Positions 9,778 to 18,390 of a stretch of 64,000 nt of DNA are shown piece by piece. Origin of the DNA: Putridiphycobacter roseus (GTDB lineage: Bacteria > Bacteroidota > Bacteroidia > Flavobacteriales_D > Crocinitomicaceae); assembly GCF_003234935.1 (NCBI RefSeq), contig NZ_QKSB01000003.1:124001-188000 (forward strand), written 5' to 3'. The position numbers and the translations under genes are program-made. Each line of letters opens with the position of its first letter. The first letter of the stretch is position 1. The notes under the pieces are model-generated. The model was not told the DNA's origin, made no database searches, and saw only the letters and a program-made list of their open reading frames with translations.

Positions 9778-10929
9778 TTAAATTGTTTTTTCTGTTTGAG
9801 CTGCTTGCTTCTCTGTGATTATTTTATTTAACCTATCGTTTACAATTACACCTCCCTTAGCCATACAAGTTCCAATTACTAAATCGTCGGAAAAGTCTAG
9901 ATTTAACCCTCCTTTTTCTGAAGTGATTAGTTTTAAAAAGTTTGAAATATTGTGGCCGTATAATTTGGAAGAATCAGAAGAGAAAGTGGCAGGAATATTT
10001 GAATTACCTATGATGGTCACTCTATTTTTGGTTAATACTTCTGACGCGTCTTTTGTTAATTCTGTATTTCCGCCAGTAGATGCTGCCAAATCCACAATGA
10101 CAGACCCTGGTTTCATGGTTTCAATCATTTCTTTGGTGACCAATAAAGGCGCTTTTTTACCGAATATTTGGGCAGTGGTAATTACAATGTCTGCTTTTTT
10201 AATACAAGCCGCAATTTTCTCCTTTTGTTTGATTTGAAATTCAACAGACTGCTCTACTGCATAACCTTTCGCTTTTGCCGCGTCTTCTGCACCTTCAACC
10301 ATAACAAATCTAGCACCCAAGCTTTCTACTTCTTCTTTTGCTACAGGCCGGGTATCAAAAGCTTCTACAACAGCACCCAAACGGTGTCCTGTAGCAATGG
10401 CTTCCAAACCAGCGACTCCTGCGCCAAGTACTAATAGGTTTGCAGGTTTTACACTGCCAGCAGCGGTCATCAACATGGGGACAAAATGCGGATATCGAGC
10501 AGCCGCTATAAGGAAAGCGCCATACCCAGCCACATTAGACTGTGAACTTAACACATCCATTGTCTGCGCTCTAGTTGTTCTTGGGAGCATATCCAAACTA
10601 AAAACAACATGATCATTCTTTGCCCATTTTTCAATCATGGAGGAATGGTATAGCGGTTGATAAATGCCAATAAGAACTTTACTTTTTAAGTCCTCAGGTA
10701 ATTCAATTTGGTGAATACTTAAAATCACATCAGCACCATGTAGCAAGTCCCTTCTGGACTTAAGTATTGCGCCAGCTTTTTGATAAAAATCATCTAAACA
10801 ATATGCTTTTTCTCCAGCTCCTTTTTCTACCCAAACTTCAATGCCTTGATCCACTATATTTTTCACTTCTTCAGCCAAAAGAGAAACACGAGCTTCTTTT
10901 TCTGGTTCTTTTACAATTCCTATTACCAT
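9778..10929 (-). CDS. pntAA: NAD(P) transhydrogenase alpha subunit, soluble NAD(H)-binding part
   Basis: This 383-residue protein is the domain I subunit, related to alanine dehydrogenase. It shows the N-terminal KEPEKEARVSL motif, the RTTRAQTMDVLSSQSNVAGY region and the dinucleotide-binding VLGAGVAGLEAIATGHRLGA. It binds NAD(H) and hands hydride to domain III of PntB. It is the first gene of the operon; its ATG follows a well-formed promoter at 10953-10983, giving a short leader. No defect is visible. Confidence 0.96.
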   Translation of the reverse strand: MVIGIVKEPEKEARVSLLAEEVKNIVDQGIEVWVEKGAGEKAYCLDDFYQKAGAILKSRRDLLHGADVILSIHQIELPEDLKSKVLIGIYQPLYHSSMIEKWAKNDHVVFSLDMLPRTTRAQTMDVLSSQSNVAGYGAFLIAAARYPHFVPMLMTAAGSVKPANLLVLGAGVAGLEAIATGHRLGAVVEAFDTRPVAKEEVESLGARFVMVEGAEDAAKAKGYAVEQSVEFQIKQKEKIAACIKKADIVITTAQIFGKKAPLLVTKEMIETMKPGSVIVDLAASTGGNTELTKDASEVLTKNRVTIIGNSNIPATFSSDSSKLYGHNISNFLKLITSEKGGLNLDFSDDLVIGTCMAKGGVIVNDRLNKIITEKQAAQTEKTI

Positions 10930-10952
10930 AGTTGTAGTTTATAATGATAGAA

Positions 10953-10996
10953 CAAATTTATTGCTGACCAATAAGCATACAAATGACCTAGGTCAT
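10953..10996 (-). promoter_or_regulatory. Promoter and palindromic operator of the pnt operon
   Basis: Read on the minus strand, TAAATTTG (10953-10960) matches the Bacteroidota -7 box TAnnTTTG. A TTTG (10980-10983) lies 19 bp upstream at the -33 position. Touching that -33 element is a perfect 14-bp palindrome, ATGACCTAGGTCAT (10983-10996). TGAC/GTCA half-sites resemble those of CRP/FNR-family regulators, so redox or oxygen control of the transhydrogenase is a reasonable inference, not a demonstrated fact. Confidence 0.65.
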
Positions 10997-11522
10997 GAGC
11001 ATATGTCTTTGAATAAAAATAGCCATTCAATAAGTTGTTATACTGCATTTTAAGTCAGTATTGAAGGGGGGTTAAAAAAATGTTAATTTTTAAATATGTC
11101 ATTGCAAGATGATAACATTAATACTTATTTGATGCTCGAAAAAGTATCCTTATTAATACATGGACATGCGTATAGTAGTGCAACACTTCGGCTCAAAACT
11201 TTTGGCTTATTTCGATAATAAATATATAATTTGATAGTAATTATGGTGTATAAACATACGGGCTTTAGCCGTGAATAGCTTCGTGTATGCCATGGTGTTT
11301 TTGAGACTTGATAAACTAATAAATAAATCAAAAAAAGAATATGGTAATGTTGCGCGGTATTCATTCGATATAATCCCAAGTCAAGGCAATAATGGAGGAA
11401 ATACTAATATTAAGGATGAACGAAGATAAAAGAATACATTTTATGTATAGATAAAGTACATTCCAATAAAAGAATCAAAATTATTGAATTACATTTATAT
11501 TTTTTAATTCAAATTCGACCAC
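10997..11522. other. Intergenic stretch with one small hairpin
   Basis: No convincing gene lies here. The only structure I see is an imperfect hairpin with a GGCTTTAGCC core (11258-11272). The single open frame in the region (11125-11379, minus) has no family resemblance or good start context. Confidence 0.4.
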
Positions 11523-11846
11523 ATGGATAATAATTTAGAAAAACCATCACCGGAAGCAAAAGCGCTTTCTCTTTTTTTAATGGCGTTTAAATCTACTAAT
11601 GCAATGTATAGTGACAAATCTAAATACACAAAACGTTTATGGAGCATGGCGCGTAGTGGCGAGATAAGTAGTGATATGTACACTAGTGAAATATTGAGAA
11701 TGCTAAAATCTTGCGGTGGATATGAACAAGTGATTGAAAAAACAGTTAAATATTACATAGATAAAACTGGGGAATGGCGTTTAAATGGAGATGATCAATA
11801 TTGTATTGATGCTCAAAAAGTTGCTGATAGCATGTTAAACAAATAG
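11523..11846 (+). CDS. Hypothetical protein, 107 aa
   Basis: A small soluble protein with no signal peptide or membrane segment and no family I recognise. It is predicted to be helical, with many charged residues and three cysteines. The ATG follows an AT-rich leader. Coding bias (A/T in third positions) looks like the neighbours, which is the main reason for calling it. It stands alone between convergent or distant genes, so context gives no function. Confidence 0.6.
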   Translation: MDNNLEKPSPEAKALSLFLMAFKSTNAMYSDKSKYTKRLWSMARSGEISSDMYTSEILRMLKSCGGYEQVIEKTVKYYIDKTGEWRLNGDDQYCIDAQKVADSMLNK

Positions 11847-12114
11847 TTTATAAATAAATATCTGTCATTATACAATAACTAGTATCGGATACGAAGAAAA
11901 CACCTAGAGTACATCACGTAAGGAGGTGCCAGTAATTTTTTATAACTTATGCTACCCTATAAATTTTACTAATTATTTAAGGGTAGTATTAAAGCACAGT
12001 AAGGTTGGTGAATAATCATTCTATTATACGACCATTAATAAGGTAAGCGGGGAGGTGTATCCTAAATTCAACGTTCAGTACTAATGGTCCATTAAAATGA
12101 CATGTAACAACCAA

Positions 12115-12531
12115 TTAATCCAAATCGTATCGTGCAAGTCTTTTTTCATCTATTACCCACCAACCAAGTTGCTTTGCCTTAATTAAATCTTCGTTATTAA
12201 TGAGCGCGGCAAAATCTACAGCAAAGGAAGCACCGCAAACAGCAGGAGTGGCGCCACTTAAAAGTCTATCGTATAAAACAGTGATATTGTTAGCAGTTAA
12301 AAATGCCATGGCATCTTCTTGATTTTTAAAATAAGTAATTTCGCATTGTATCCCTTTCTGATGTGCAATCCAAGTGGTCTTTTCTGGGTCAAAATCGGCT
12401 AAACTTACCGCTTCTACATATTGCTCGCTTGGTGCCTCTCCTAAGTCAAATACAACAGTATATCCGCAAGACTGCAGGACAAGACTAATAAATAGCACAT
12501 TTACCATACGATACAATACTCTAATCATCAT
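12115..12531 (-). CDS. Small lipoprotein of unknown function
   Basis: The N-terminus (MMIRVLYRMVNVLFISLVLQSC) is a lipoprotein signal with a lipobox-like LVLQSC, so the mature protein should be lipidated and anchored in the envelope. The rest (about 115 residues) has no motif I recognise. Start could be the first ATG pair or the later MVNV. It is transcribed divergently from the DUF6090 gene at 12645. Confidence 0.7.
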   Translation of the reverse strand: MMIRVLYRMVNVLFISLVLQSCGYTVVFDLGEAPSEQYVEAVSLADFDPEKTTWIAHQKGIQCEITYFKNQEDAMAFLTANNITVLYDRLLSGATPAVCGASFAVDFAALINNEDLIKAKQLGWWVIDEKRLARYDLD

Positions 12532-12617
12532 TAATAAGACTTGATTTCATCTTGAATCATCAAGAATAATACCAATTAATTAAAGACATCCAAGTAGCAA
12601 TTCAATAGGCTTTTGTA

Positions 12618-12625
12618 TATATTTG
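12618..12625 (+). promoter_or_regulatory. Predicted -7 promoter element of the DUF6090 gene
   Basis: TATATTTG matches TAnnTTTG exactly and lies 20 bp before the ATG at 12645. No clear -33 TTG is seen at the usual distance, so this is a half-supported promoter. Confidence 0.45.
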
Positions 12626-12644
12626 AGCCGCTAGTAAAACCAAC

Positions 12645-13316
12645 ATGAAAAAGAAAATACAATATGCCATAGGAGAAATTATTTTAGTAGTTGTAGGTAT
12701 TCTTATCGCTGTGAGCATCAACAATTGGAACGAGAATAGAAAAGTTGAGAATAAATTGTTGAACATTTTTAAAATGGTTAAATCTGATATGATCAGTGAT
12801 ACAATATATACACATCAAGCCATTTGGTTTTATAATTTTCAGGATAGTTTGGCAAAAATTGTCATAAAGGATACCGTTTCTAAGGCTTTTTTAAAGGAAA
12901 ATATGGAAATGATGCAAATCCCTTTTAACAATGTCCCTTTTACCGTTTCTAGTGGTGCTATAGAACAATTAAAAAAAATGAGTGCTGATTTAGACCTATT
13001 TACTGACAGTACTATTGCAACAATAATTCAATTTCAGGCAGTTTATTCAACTTCTTTTAAGGACCTTGATGAAAAATTAAGCCATGATGTTCAAAACAAT
13101 ACAGACCACATTAAAACCAATAGTAATTACTTTTCTCTAAGACAAGAACAAAATCTATCGGACGATTATTTAGATTATTTTTTAACGGACGATTTTAAAA
13201 ATAGGGTAGTCATGCACCAAAAGCTTACTGCTAGAAATTCCGTCATGCTGATGAAACAATTCAATGCAAATGCGAGGATTTTGATCTTAGAAATTGACAA
13301 AATAATTGCTCACTAA
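12645..13316 (+). CDS. DUF6090-type membrane-anchored protein
   Basis: The N-terminus YAIGEIILVVVGILIAVSIN followed by NWNENRK is the hallmark of the Bacteroidota DUF6090 family: one membrane helix, then a cytosolic or periplasmic helical domain. The remaining 190 residues are charged and helical without catalytic motifs. The family has no established function. The gene stands alone, after a TAnnTTTG promoter element. Confidence 0.8.
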   Translation: MKKKIQYAIGEIILVVVGILIAVSINNWNENRKVENKLLNIFKMVKSDMISDTIYTHQAIWFYNFQDSLAKIVIKDTVSKAFLKENMEMMQIPFNNVPFTVSSGAIEQLKKMSADLDLFTDSTIATIIQFQAVYSTSFKDLDEKLSHDVQNNTDHIKTNSNYFSLRQEQNLSDDYLDYFLTDDFKNRVVMHQKLTARNSVMLMKQFNANARILILEIDKIIAH

Positions 13317-13429
13317 GCACATATTTTTAATTAACCTTCCAACTGAACAATAATCTTTTAACACCACATATCAATAGTGATACTTTAACAGTTTAGATGA
13401 ATTAATGGTACTTTCATAATCATAAACCA

Positions 13430-13831
13430 TCAATACTTTTTAGGACCAAATTTCTTGTAGTTATCTGCTATTATCCAATATTCATGACAACGGGCTTGAA
13501 GGCTTTTCAAAAACTTAGTATTCGGCTTGTCAGTTTCAGGATTTAAGTCAAAGGGGGCTTCACACATGGCATAAAGACTTTCAAGTATAGTTTTACCTAC
13601 TGAACCACTTTTATAAACGACCACACAACTTAATGGAGGTCTTCCAGCTTTTATTTCACTCATTGAAATGGCTTCCAGGTCTTCATTAAAACTATCGCGT
13701 TCGTCAGGGTCTTGAAAATTGTAACCAGCATCTGCGGCTGTATTTAACCTGGCATAGGTAATCGTTTTATTTTTTACTGCCAATTCTATTAGCATTTCCC
13801 TAATTTCTCTATTCACGTATATTTCTTCCAT
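13430..13831 (-). CDS. Conserved-looking hypothetical protein, 133 aa
   Basis: A soluble protein whose central segment (AGRPPLSCVVVYKSGSVGK) resembles a motif I associate with hypothetical proteins scattered in bacterial accessory regions, of the kind GRPxLSxVVV. No fold can be assigned. It has no signal peptide. It stands alone; downstream lies the equally unknown gene 13997-14362 on the same strand, on its upstream side. Confidence 0.65.
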   Translation of the reverse strand: MEEIYVNREIREMLIELAVKNKTITYARLNTAADAGYNFQDPDERDSFNEDLEAISMSEIKAGRPPLSCVVVYKSGSVGKTILESLYAMCEAPFDLNPETDKPNTKFLKSLQARCHEYWIIADNYKKFGPKKY

Positions 13832-13996
13832 TCGGCTATATTATTAAGTCAAATGTAGGCTTTTAATTGAAGGGGACTTACCAAGGCTTAGTTAAAGAAA
13901 AGAAATTAATCGAATGCAACCTATATATTTAATGGCATTCATGAATGGAAGTTATTCGAAGGTATGCCCTTAGAGAGGGGATTCCGATAAACAACT

Positions 13997-14362
13997 TTAT
14001 TTTTTCGTGATTGTAAATTCGTCTTTGGATAGGCTAAAATCACATTCAAACTTAACTTCTTCTTCTCCAACTACTATTAAACAGGCTCTTTTTAGTTTTT
14101 TAGGCTCAGCATCTAAGGTTTTAAAAAACCGAGTTACTTTTTTATCCATGCCTTCACAAGTTACCTCGACAATATTGTTAAGGTTTTCGAGTAGCTCTTC
14201 AAAATCCATCTTAATACGACTTGTATTTTTTCTAAGTTGCGCATTGCTCGAATAATCTACTATGGCAAGGATCTCCTTGTTTTTTTTTAATAATTGAATT
14301 TCATCACAATACAATGAGTTTTCTGAATTGCTATAGCTTATGTGTGTGCGGTAACTTGACAT
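13997..14362 (-). CDS. Hypothetical protein, 121 aa
   Basis: A small soluble, mixed alpha/beta-looking protein without recognisable domain, signal peptide or membrane segment. The ATG at 14362 is preceded by an A/T-rich leader. Same strand as the gene at 13430-13831 but separated by 165 bp, so probably not co-transcribed. Confidence 0.6.
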   Translation of the reverse strand: MSSYRTHISYSNSENSLYCDEIQLLKKNKEILAIVDYSSNAQLRKNTSRIKMDFEELLENLNNIVEVTCEGMDKKVTRFFKTLDAEPKKLKRACLIVVGEEEVKFECDFSLSKDEFTITKK

Positions 14363-14955
14363 GTATTTATTTTACAGCAAATATAGCGCTTCGAAAGCAC
14401 TACTTTACATATATCGCTACTATTTACAAACAAGTACTCCGGTTTACTACAATTTGAAGTGAAGTATATGCATAAAACTTGAAAATAGAGTAAGGGGAGT
14501 ACCTATACAAATACATGGTGTAAAAAGTATATTACCCACTCGGCCTATAATTTTTATCTTTTGGGTAACAATGCAATTCGCTTAAGATGGCACAAAATGC
14601 TACATGTGATTTATGAGTATGCCTAAAACGGACAAGTAATCTTGTTTTTATATTATTGTAAATTATTCCATTGTAACCCTAAAATTGCAGACAAGCTTAA
14701 ATGCTTCTTCTGCATAAACTATTATACCTCTCTTTTATTTTTTTATGCAAGTTTTCTATCTTTTTTTTAAAAGGCATGGAACTTTCATAGCTACAAACCC
14801 TAAGTAAAACAGCATTTCCGGTATAAAAAGCACTCCTTATTATGGTGCTTTCAATTTTAGGTATATTTAAGTGGTAATGAGCAAAATCACCCGAAAGGAT
14901 GAAGCGTAAACCTCAATTAATACTTACCATTGTCTCTCACAAAAACAGAAAAATT
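14363..14955. other. Intergenic stretch without recognisable features
   Basis: About 590 bp between divergent genes. I see no gene, strong hairpin or repeat apart from the promoters these two genes must have. Confidence 0.4.
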
Positions 14956-15456
14956 ATGAAATATTTTGCTTTATTATCCGTTTGTCTTTTAGCCATCTCA
15001 TGCGGACCGCGTCAGCTTGAAAGTGCGGACATTCAAGAAAACATTTTGGCGGAAACAAGTATATTAAATACAGTTCAGATAGGCGATTCTTGGGAAGACG
15101 TTAAACAAAAGGCTGGTAGCTATTGGGAAGTAAAAGAAGATCCCGCTTTTGATGTCTATCAGTTTAGAAGAGACTTGGATGCGGGATCAGAGTATATTTC
15201 CATTACTTTTAAATTAAATAATAACATGGTTGGTGGAATAGGTGTTAGTGTAAACACTTCCAGTATTAACCCAACAGTTTTAAAGTTATTACAGGCTGAT
15301 ATATTATCTATTTACAAAAAAAGATTCCATGTTAGTTTTGAAAATAACAACAACGTGGTAAGAACGTTTGGTAATAAATTTTACAACTATGAAAAAACAG
15401 AAAACTTTAGAGATGGATCTTCGTCAATTGGTGTTTTTTGTACTGTAAAACTGTAA
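14956..15456 (+). CDS. Lipoprotein of unknown function
   Basis: An upstream in-frame ATG at 14899 exists, but starting at 14956 gives a clean lipoprotein signal, MKYFALLSVCLLAISC, with lipobox LAISC. The mature 150 residues include a GDSWEDVKQKAG segment reminiscent of small envelope proteins of the SmpA/BamE or DUF type, but the likeness is weak. Probably periplasmic or outer-membrane anchored. It faces the convergent gene 15537-17180. Confidence 0.75.
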   Translation: MKYFALLSVCLLAISCGPRQLESADIQENILAETSILNTVQIGDSWEDVKQKAGSYWEVKEDPAFDVYQFRRDLDAGSEYISITFKLNNNMVGGIGVSVNTSSINPTVLKLLQADILSIYKKRFHVSFENNNNVVRTFGNKFYNYEKTENFRDGSSSIGVFCTVKL

Positions 15457-15536
15457 ATAAACGGGAAAGCCAAACGGTGCAGAACACTTAAAGCATAGGT
15501 TTAGTAAAATAACTATAATTATTTGAATATAATCTT

Positions 15537-17180
15537 TTAAATGTTTAAATATGACTTCAAGTCATCAGATTTTTTGATGATGGAGGTCATATTTTTCATG
15601 GCAAATACAGGTCTTAGGTTTTCCTTTAAATCTAGTCGATTAAATTGCTGTTCACTGAGCATAAATACACTTTTATCGTCAGTAAACAATAGAATAACAT
15701 TTTTACCTACACCGCTGCATTTAATATTGTTGGGATGAAAGCTAAATGAGCCATTAAAATTTAAATCCATCACACACACCACGTGTTTGCTGGTTATTTC
15801 CACTCCGTTTTCATCCACATAAGTGGGGGATAGTGCAAGTGGTTCTTCTAACTTATAAAGTTGGTCGCAGTTATATACGCCAAAATCGGGTGAGTTAAGT
15901 CCGTTGACCAAGGATGGAGACGAAATACCATTGGCTGCGACAGCATCAAGATATTTTTGGTTTTCTGCCCTCAGTTTTGCCATTTTTTCGGCTTCCGCTT
16001 TTTGTCTTTGCGCTTCCTGTGCTGCTCGTTCCGCTCTTTCCAGTTTCATTTCGGTCTTTTTTTCTTCAATCATAATTGCCGTTACCACATCCATTAATTC
16101 TTTGGGTTCGACAGTAGTTTGTGCTGTTTTTTCAGATTCATCAAATTGTTTTACGAGCGCGTTTAGCTTTGGATAGCTTGCCAAGTGTTTAAAAAACCAG
16201 TCCCAACTTGCTTCGTCAAATTGAATATCAGCGTAATTCTCATATATTTTAGAATTGAGCTCAAAATAATGGCCGTCAAATTCTAGTTCCGACTTTCTGG
16301 TGTATTTTAATGTTTCCTTTGAACCACCATAGTTTACTTCCTTTTTCTTTGTCCATTCCCCGGTTACATCATCCATCTGATAAAAAGCTACACCTGGCGC
16401 TGGTTTAGTGCAATTAAAATCAACTTTAACAGGCGCCTTCAAATCCAGCTCCTTCCCGTTTTGTTCCCCCCTTAAATTATACATCCCAACTGACGAAAAA
16501 TTTAAATCCTCCCTGCCATCATTATACGTCATTGGGATGCCAGAAAATGCAAAATCAGTAGGGTCTTTAAATTCGTTGTATGCAAAGGTGAAGTCGCCAT
16601 TTACAGGAGTCCCATCTAGGTAAGTCACTGAATTTCCAGCAATATTAACTGTCGTTCCGCCTCCACAATCAAATACACCGCCTTCTTTCGCACTTACTGT
16701 AAACGTTTTGGTTGCGGTTTGAAAAGGTTTAAAGAATTCTTTCAAATGTTGATAGCTCAAGTCGGGACCGTAATGCACCACAAAACCATGAAAATAGGTC
16801 TTTGCTTCTTTTAGCGATTTTGCGCCTGTTTGCTCAATGAACTTCCAAGTTGGCTTGTCTTTTTCTACCTGTGGTAAGGCCATTTTTAAATTTTGGATCC
16901 TTTGTACATGCAATTGGTCTTGACTAACTGTATTTGATCCTGTATAAGCGGAGTACACCAAATCGATATGATGAATTTTCACCCCTTTTAGCTTTTCTAA
17001 ATCAGCCGCATTAACAAAAACAGATTGACCCAATTTGGCTTTAAGTTGAATGGTTTGCTCCAGTTGAAAGTCGTACTTCAACACTTTTTCTCTGATGGGA
17101 TTATCGGCAGGTGAATTTGAAAAAGAATGGTTTAGATGGGTGATTAAAATAAGTGAAATAAAAAGGTATAAAGGTTTCAT
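15537..17180 (-). CDS. Secreted protein of unknown function with coiled-coil segment
   Basis: I place the start at the ATG at 17180, which opens a signal peptide (MKPLYLFISLILITHLNHSF), not at the TTG seven codons earlier. The protein is about 547 residues. A beta-rich N-terminal half is followed by a strongly charged coiled coil (about residues 370-415, EEKKTEMKLERAERAAQEAQ) and a C-terminal domain with several cysteines. No family recognised. An 8-bp inverted repeat (17180-17187 with 17199-17206) covers the start region and may affect initiation. A 53-bp piece of this gene (15817-15869) is duplicated at 18214-18266. Confidence 0.75.
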   Translation of the reverse strand: MKPLYLFISLILITHLNHSFSNSPADNPIREKVLKYDFQLEQTIQLKAKLGQSVFVNAADLEKLKGVKIHHIDLVYSAYTGSNTVSQDQLHVQRIQNLKMALPQVEKDKPTWKFIEQTGAKSLKEAKTYFHGFVVHYGPDLSYQHLKEFFKPFQTATKTFTVSAKEGGVFDCGGGTTVNIAGNSVTYLDGTPVNGDFTFAYNEFKDPTDFAFSGIPMTYNDGREDLNFSSVGMYNLRGEQNGKELDLKAPVKVDFNCTKPAPGVAFYQMDDVTGEWTKKKEVNYGGSKETLKYTRKSELEFDGHYFELNSKIYENYADIQFDEASWDWFFKHLASYPKLNALVKQFDESEKTAQTTVEPKELMDVVTAIMIEEKKTEMKLERAERAAQEAQRQKAEAEKMAKLRAENQKYLDAVAANGISSPSLVNGLNSPDFGVYNCDQLYKLEEPLALSPTYVDENGVEITSKHVVCVMDLNFNGSFSFHPNNIKCSGVGKNVILLFTDDKSVFMLSEQQFNRLDLKENLRPVFAMKNMTSIIKKSDDLKSYLNI

Positions 17181-17311
17181 ACAATTGGTTTTTTGGTTCA
17201 ATTGTATAATGGAAGTGTTTTTTTTAGTTACAAATTGTGAGGTCAGTTAAAGACCTGTAATAATTTTGAATGGTTTGAAAATAAGGCTTATATTTATGAA
17301 AACTCAATACC

Positions 17312-18004
17312 ATGAAAAAAATTCCTAAACCGTTACCTTGTAATGAGAGATGGGCTAAAATGACACCAACGGAAGGAGGGAGAACTTGTCAATCCTGTGC
17401 CAAATTGATAGTTGATTTCAGAAAAAAATCATGGAGTGGAATTGCTGAAATACAAGAAAAAAACAATAACACAATTTGTGGGGTTTATTCAAAGAAACAA
17501 CTGAAAAATTGGGGCCAAGAACCACCAGTCAACTTCAGAACTTTAAGAAAAACGGCAAGTATAGTAGCCATCTCTACCGCAGTTTCTTGCTCCATTTTAT
17601 CAAAAGGTCAAAATAACAATAAGGATTTGGTTATTTATGGAACAGTATCAGGGGATTATTTCAAAAAACAGCATGCTAAAATACCTATCGAAAATGCAAT
17701 AATTAGAATTGACTCCCTAAATATTGAATCTAAGACAGACAGTCTTGGTAATTTTTCATTTACAGTGCAAAGAAATCAACTAAATGATTCAATAGTTGAG
17801 TTGACTACTATCAGCGAATTCTATGGGGAACAACATGTATCGGTAAATACGAGTAGTATTAGTAATGATTCCTTGCGTATTGAACATTATCTAAAACCTG
17901 TTCTTATTAAAGATATATCAGAACCTACTATGTTTTATGCGGCTCCGCCAACAATTATCGAATCATTAAAGGAAAAAATCGACACATTAAATAGAAAAAA
18001 GTAA
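17312..18004 (+). CDS. Cys-motif protein with carboxypeptidase-regulatory-like domain
   Basis: The N-terminal 60 residues carry a cysteine pattern typical of a Bacteroidota family: PCNERWAKM, GRTCQSCAKLIVDF and TICGVYSKKQL, likely a metal- or redox-active module. One hydrophobic segment (about 88-102) follows. The C-terminal part (about 108-180) looks like a carboxypeptidase-regulatory beta-sandwich, with TDSLGNFSF in the expected place. This arrangement occurs in proteins fused to or related to outer-membrane receptors. Function unknown; orientation in the membrane is not certain. It is followed by the remnant-rich gap at 18005-18390. Confidence 0.75.
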   Translation: MKKIPKPLPCNERWAKMTPTEGGRTCQSCAKLIVDFRKKSWSGIAEIQEKNNNTICGVYSKKQLKNWGQEPPVNFRTLRKTASIVAISTAVSCSILSKGQNNNKDLVIYGTVSGDYFKKQHAKIPIENAIIRIDSLNIESKTDSLGNFSFTVQRNQLNDSIVELTTISEFYGEQHVSVNTSSISNDSLRIEHYLKPVLIKDISEPTMFYAAPPTIIESLKEKIDTLNRKK

Positions 18005-18023
18005 ACACGTTTTTAAAAGTATT

Positions 18024-18103
18024 GAGTGCAGGCAAATGACTGTGGTGAATAGATAGATGCATTAAGCTTAAATGACAATTTTAAGACCTTTTAGTTGCTT
18101 TCT
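18024..18103. repeat. Dispersed repeat, second-half copy
   Basis: These 80 bp match 22381-22460 at 74 positions. Part of the shared stretch encodes, on the minus strand, the end of a T9SS sorting domain, so the repeat is the tail of a duplicated gene plus its downstream flank. Confidence 0.85.
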
Positions 18104-18214
18104 CATCCTGACAACATATATTCCTTTTCCAAAAATGGAAACATCAAAATTTGTTTCCATTTTAGTAATTATCGTTTTTAACAACATTCTTCCATTTACA
18201 TCTAAAATTGTCGA
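18068..18214 (-). pseudogene. Relic of a T9SS type A sorting domain
   Basis: The minus strand reads 48 codons to a stop: STILDVNGRMLLKT, then FGKGIYVVRMRKQLKGLKIVI. This is the last half of a type IX secretion sorting domain (compare GLYFIRI in the gene at 104-3442). No start or upstream passenger remains; at its 5' end it joins, one base out of frame, a duplicated piece of the gene at 15537-17180. It is therefore a gene relic. Confidence 0.75.
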
Positions 18215-18266
18215 CATAAGTAGGGGATAGTGCAAGTGGTTCTTTTAACTTATAAAGTTGATCGCA
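18214..18266. repeat. Duplicated fragment of the gene at 15537-17180
   Basis: The 53 bp here match 15817-15869 at 50 positions, in the same orientation, and weaker likeness continues to about 18295. Translated on the minus strand it gives CDQLYKLKEPLALSPTYV, nearly identical to the intact gene product. The rest of the gap up to 18390 shows nothing else. Confidence 0.85.
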
Positions 18267-18390
18267 TTTTTAAGTATCCAAAATCTAAAAAGTCCACTAG
18301 ATTTTATAACTTGTTGGCACAATAGTATTTTAAGGGTACAAGATGCACTTTATAGAGCTGTTGGCATCCATTTAAATCAAAAAGAGAGAC

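Noticed and set aside
11125..11379. Minus-strand frame of 84 aa in the gap after pntAA
   Set aside because: Composition and lack of start context look like AT-rich non-coding DNA; no likeness to any family.
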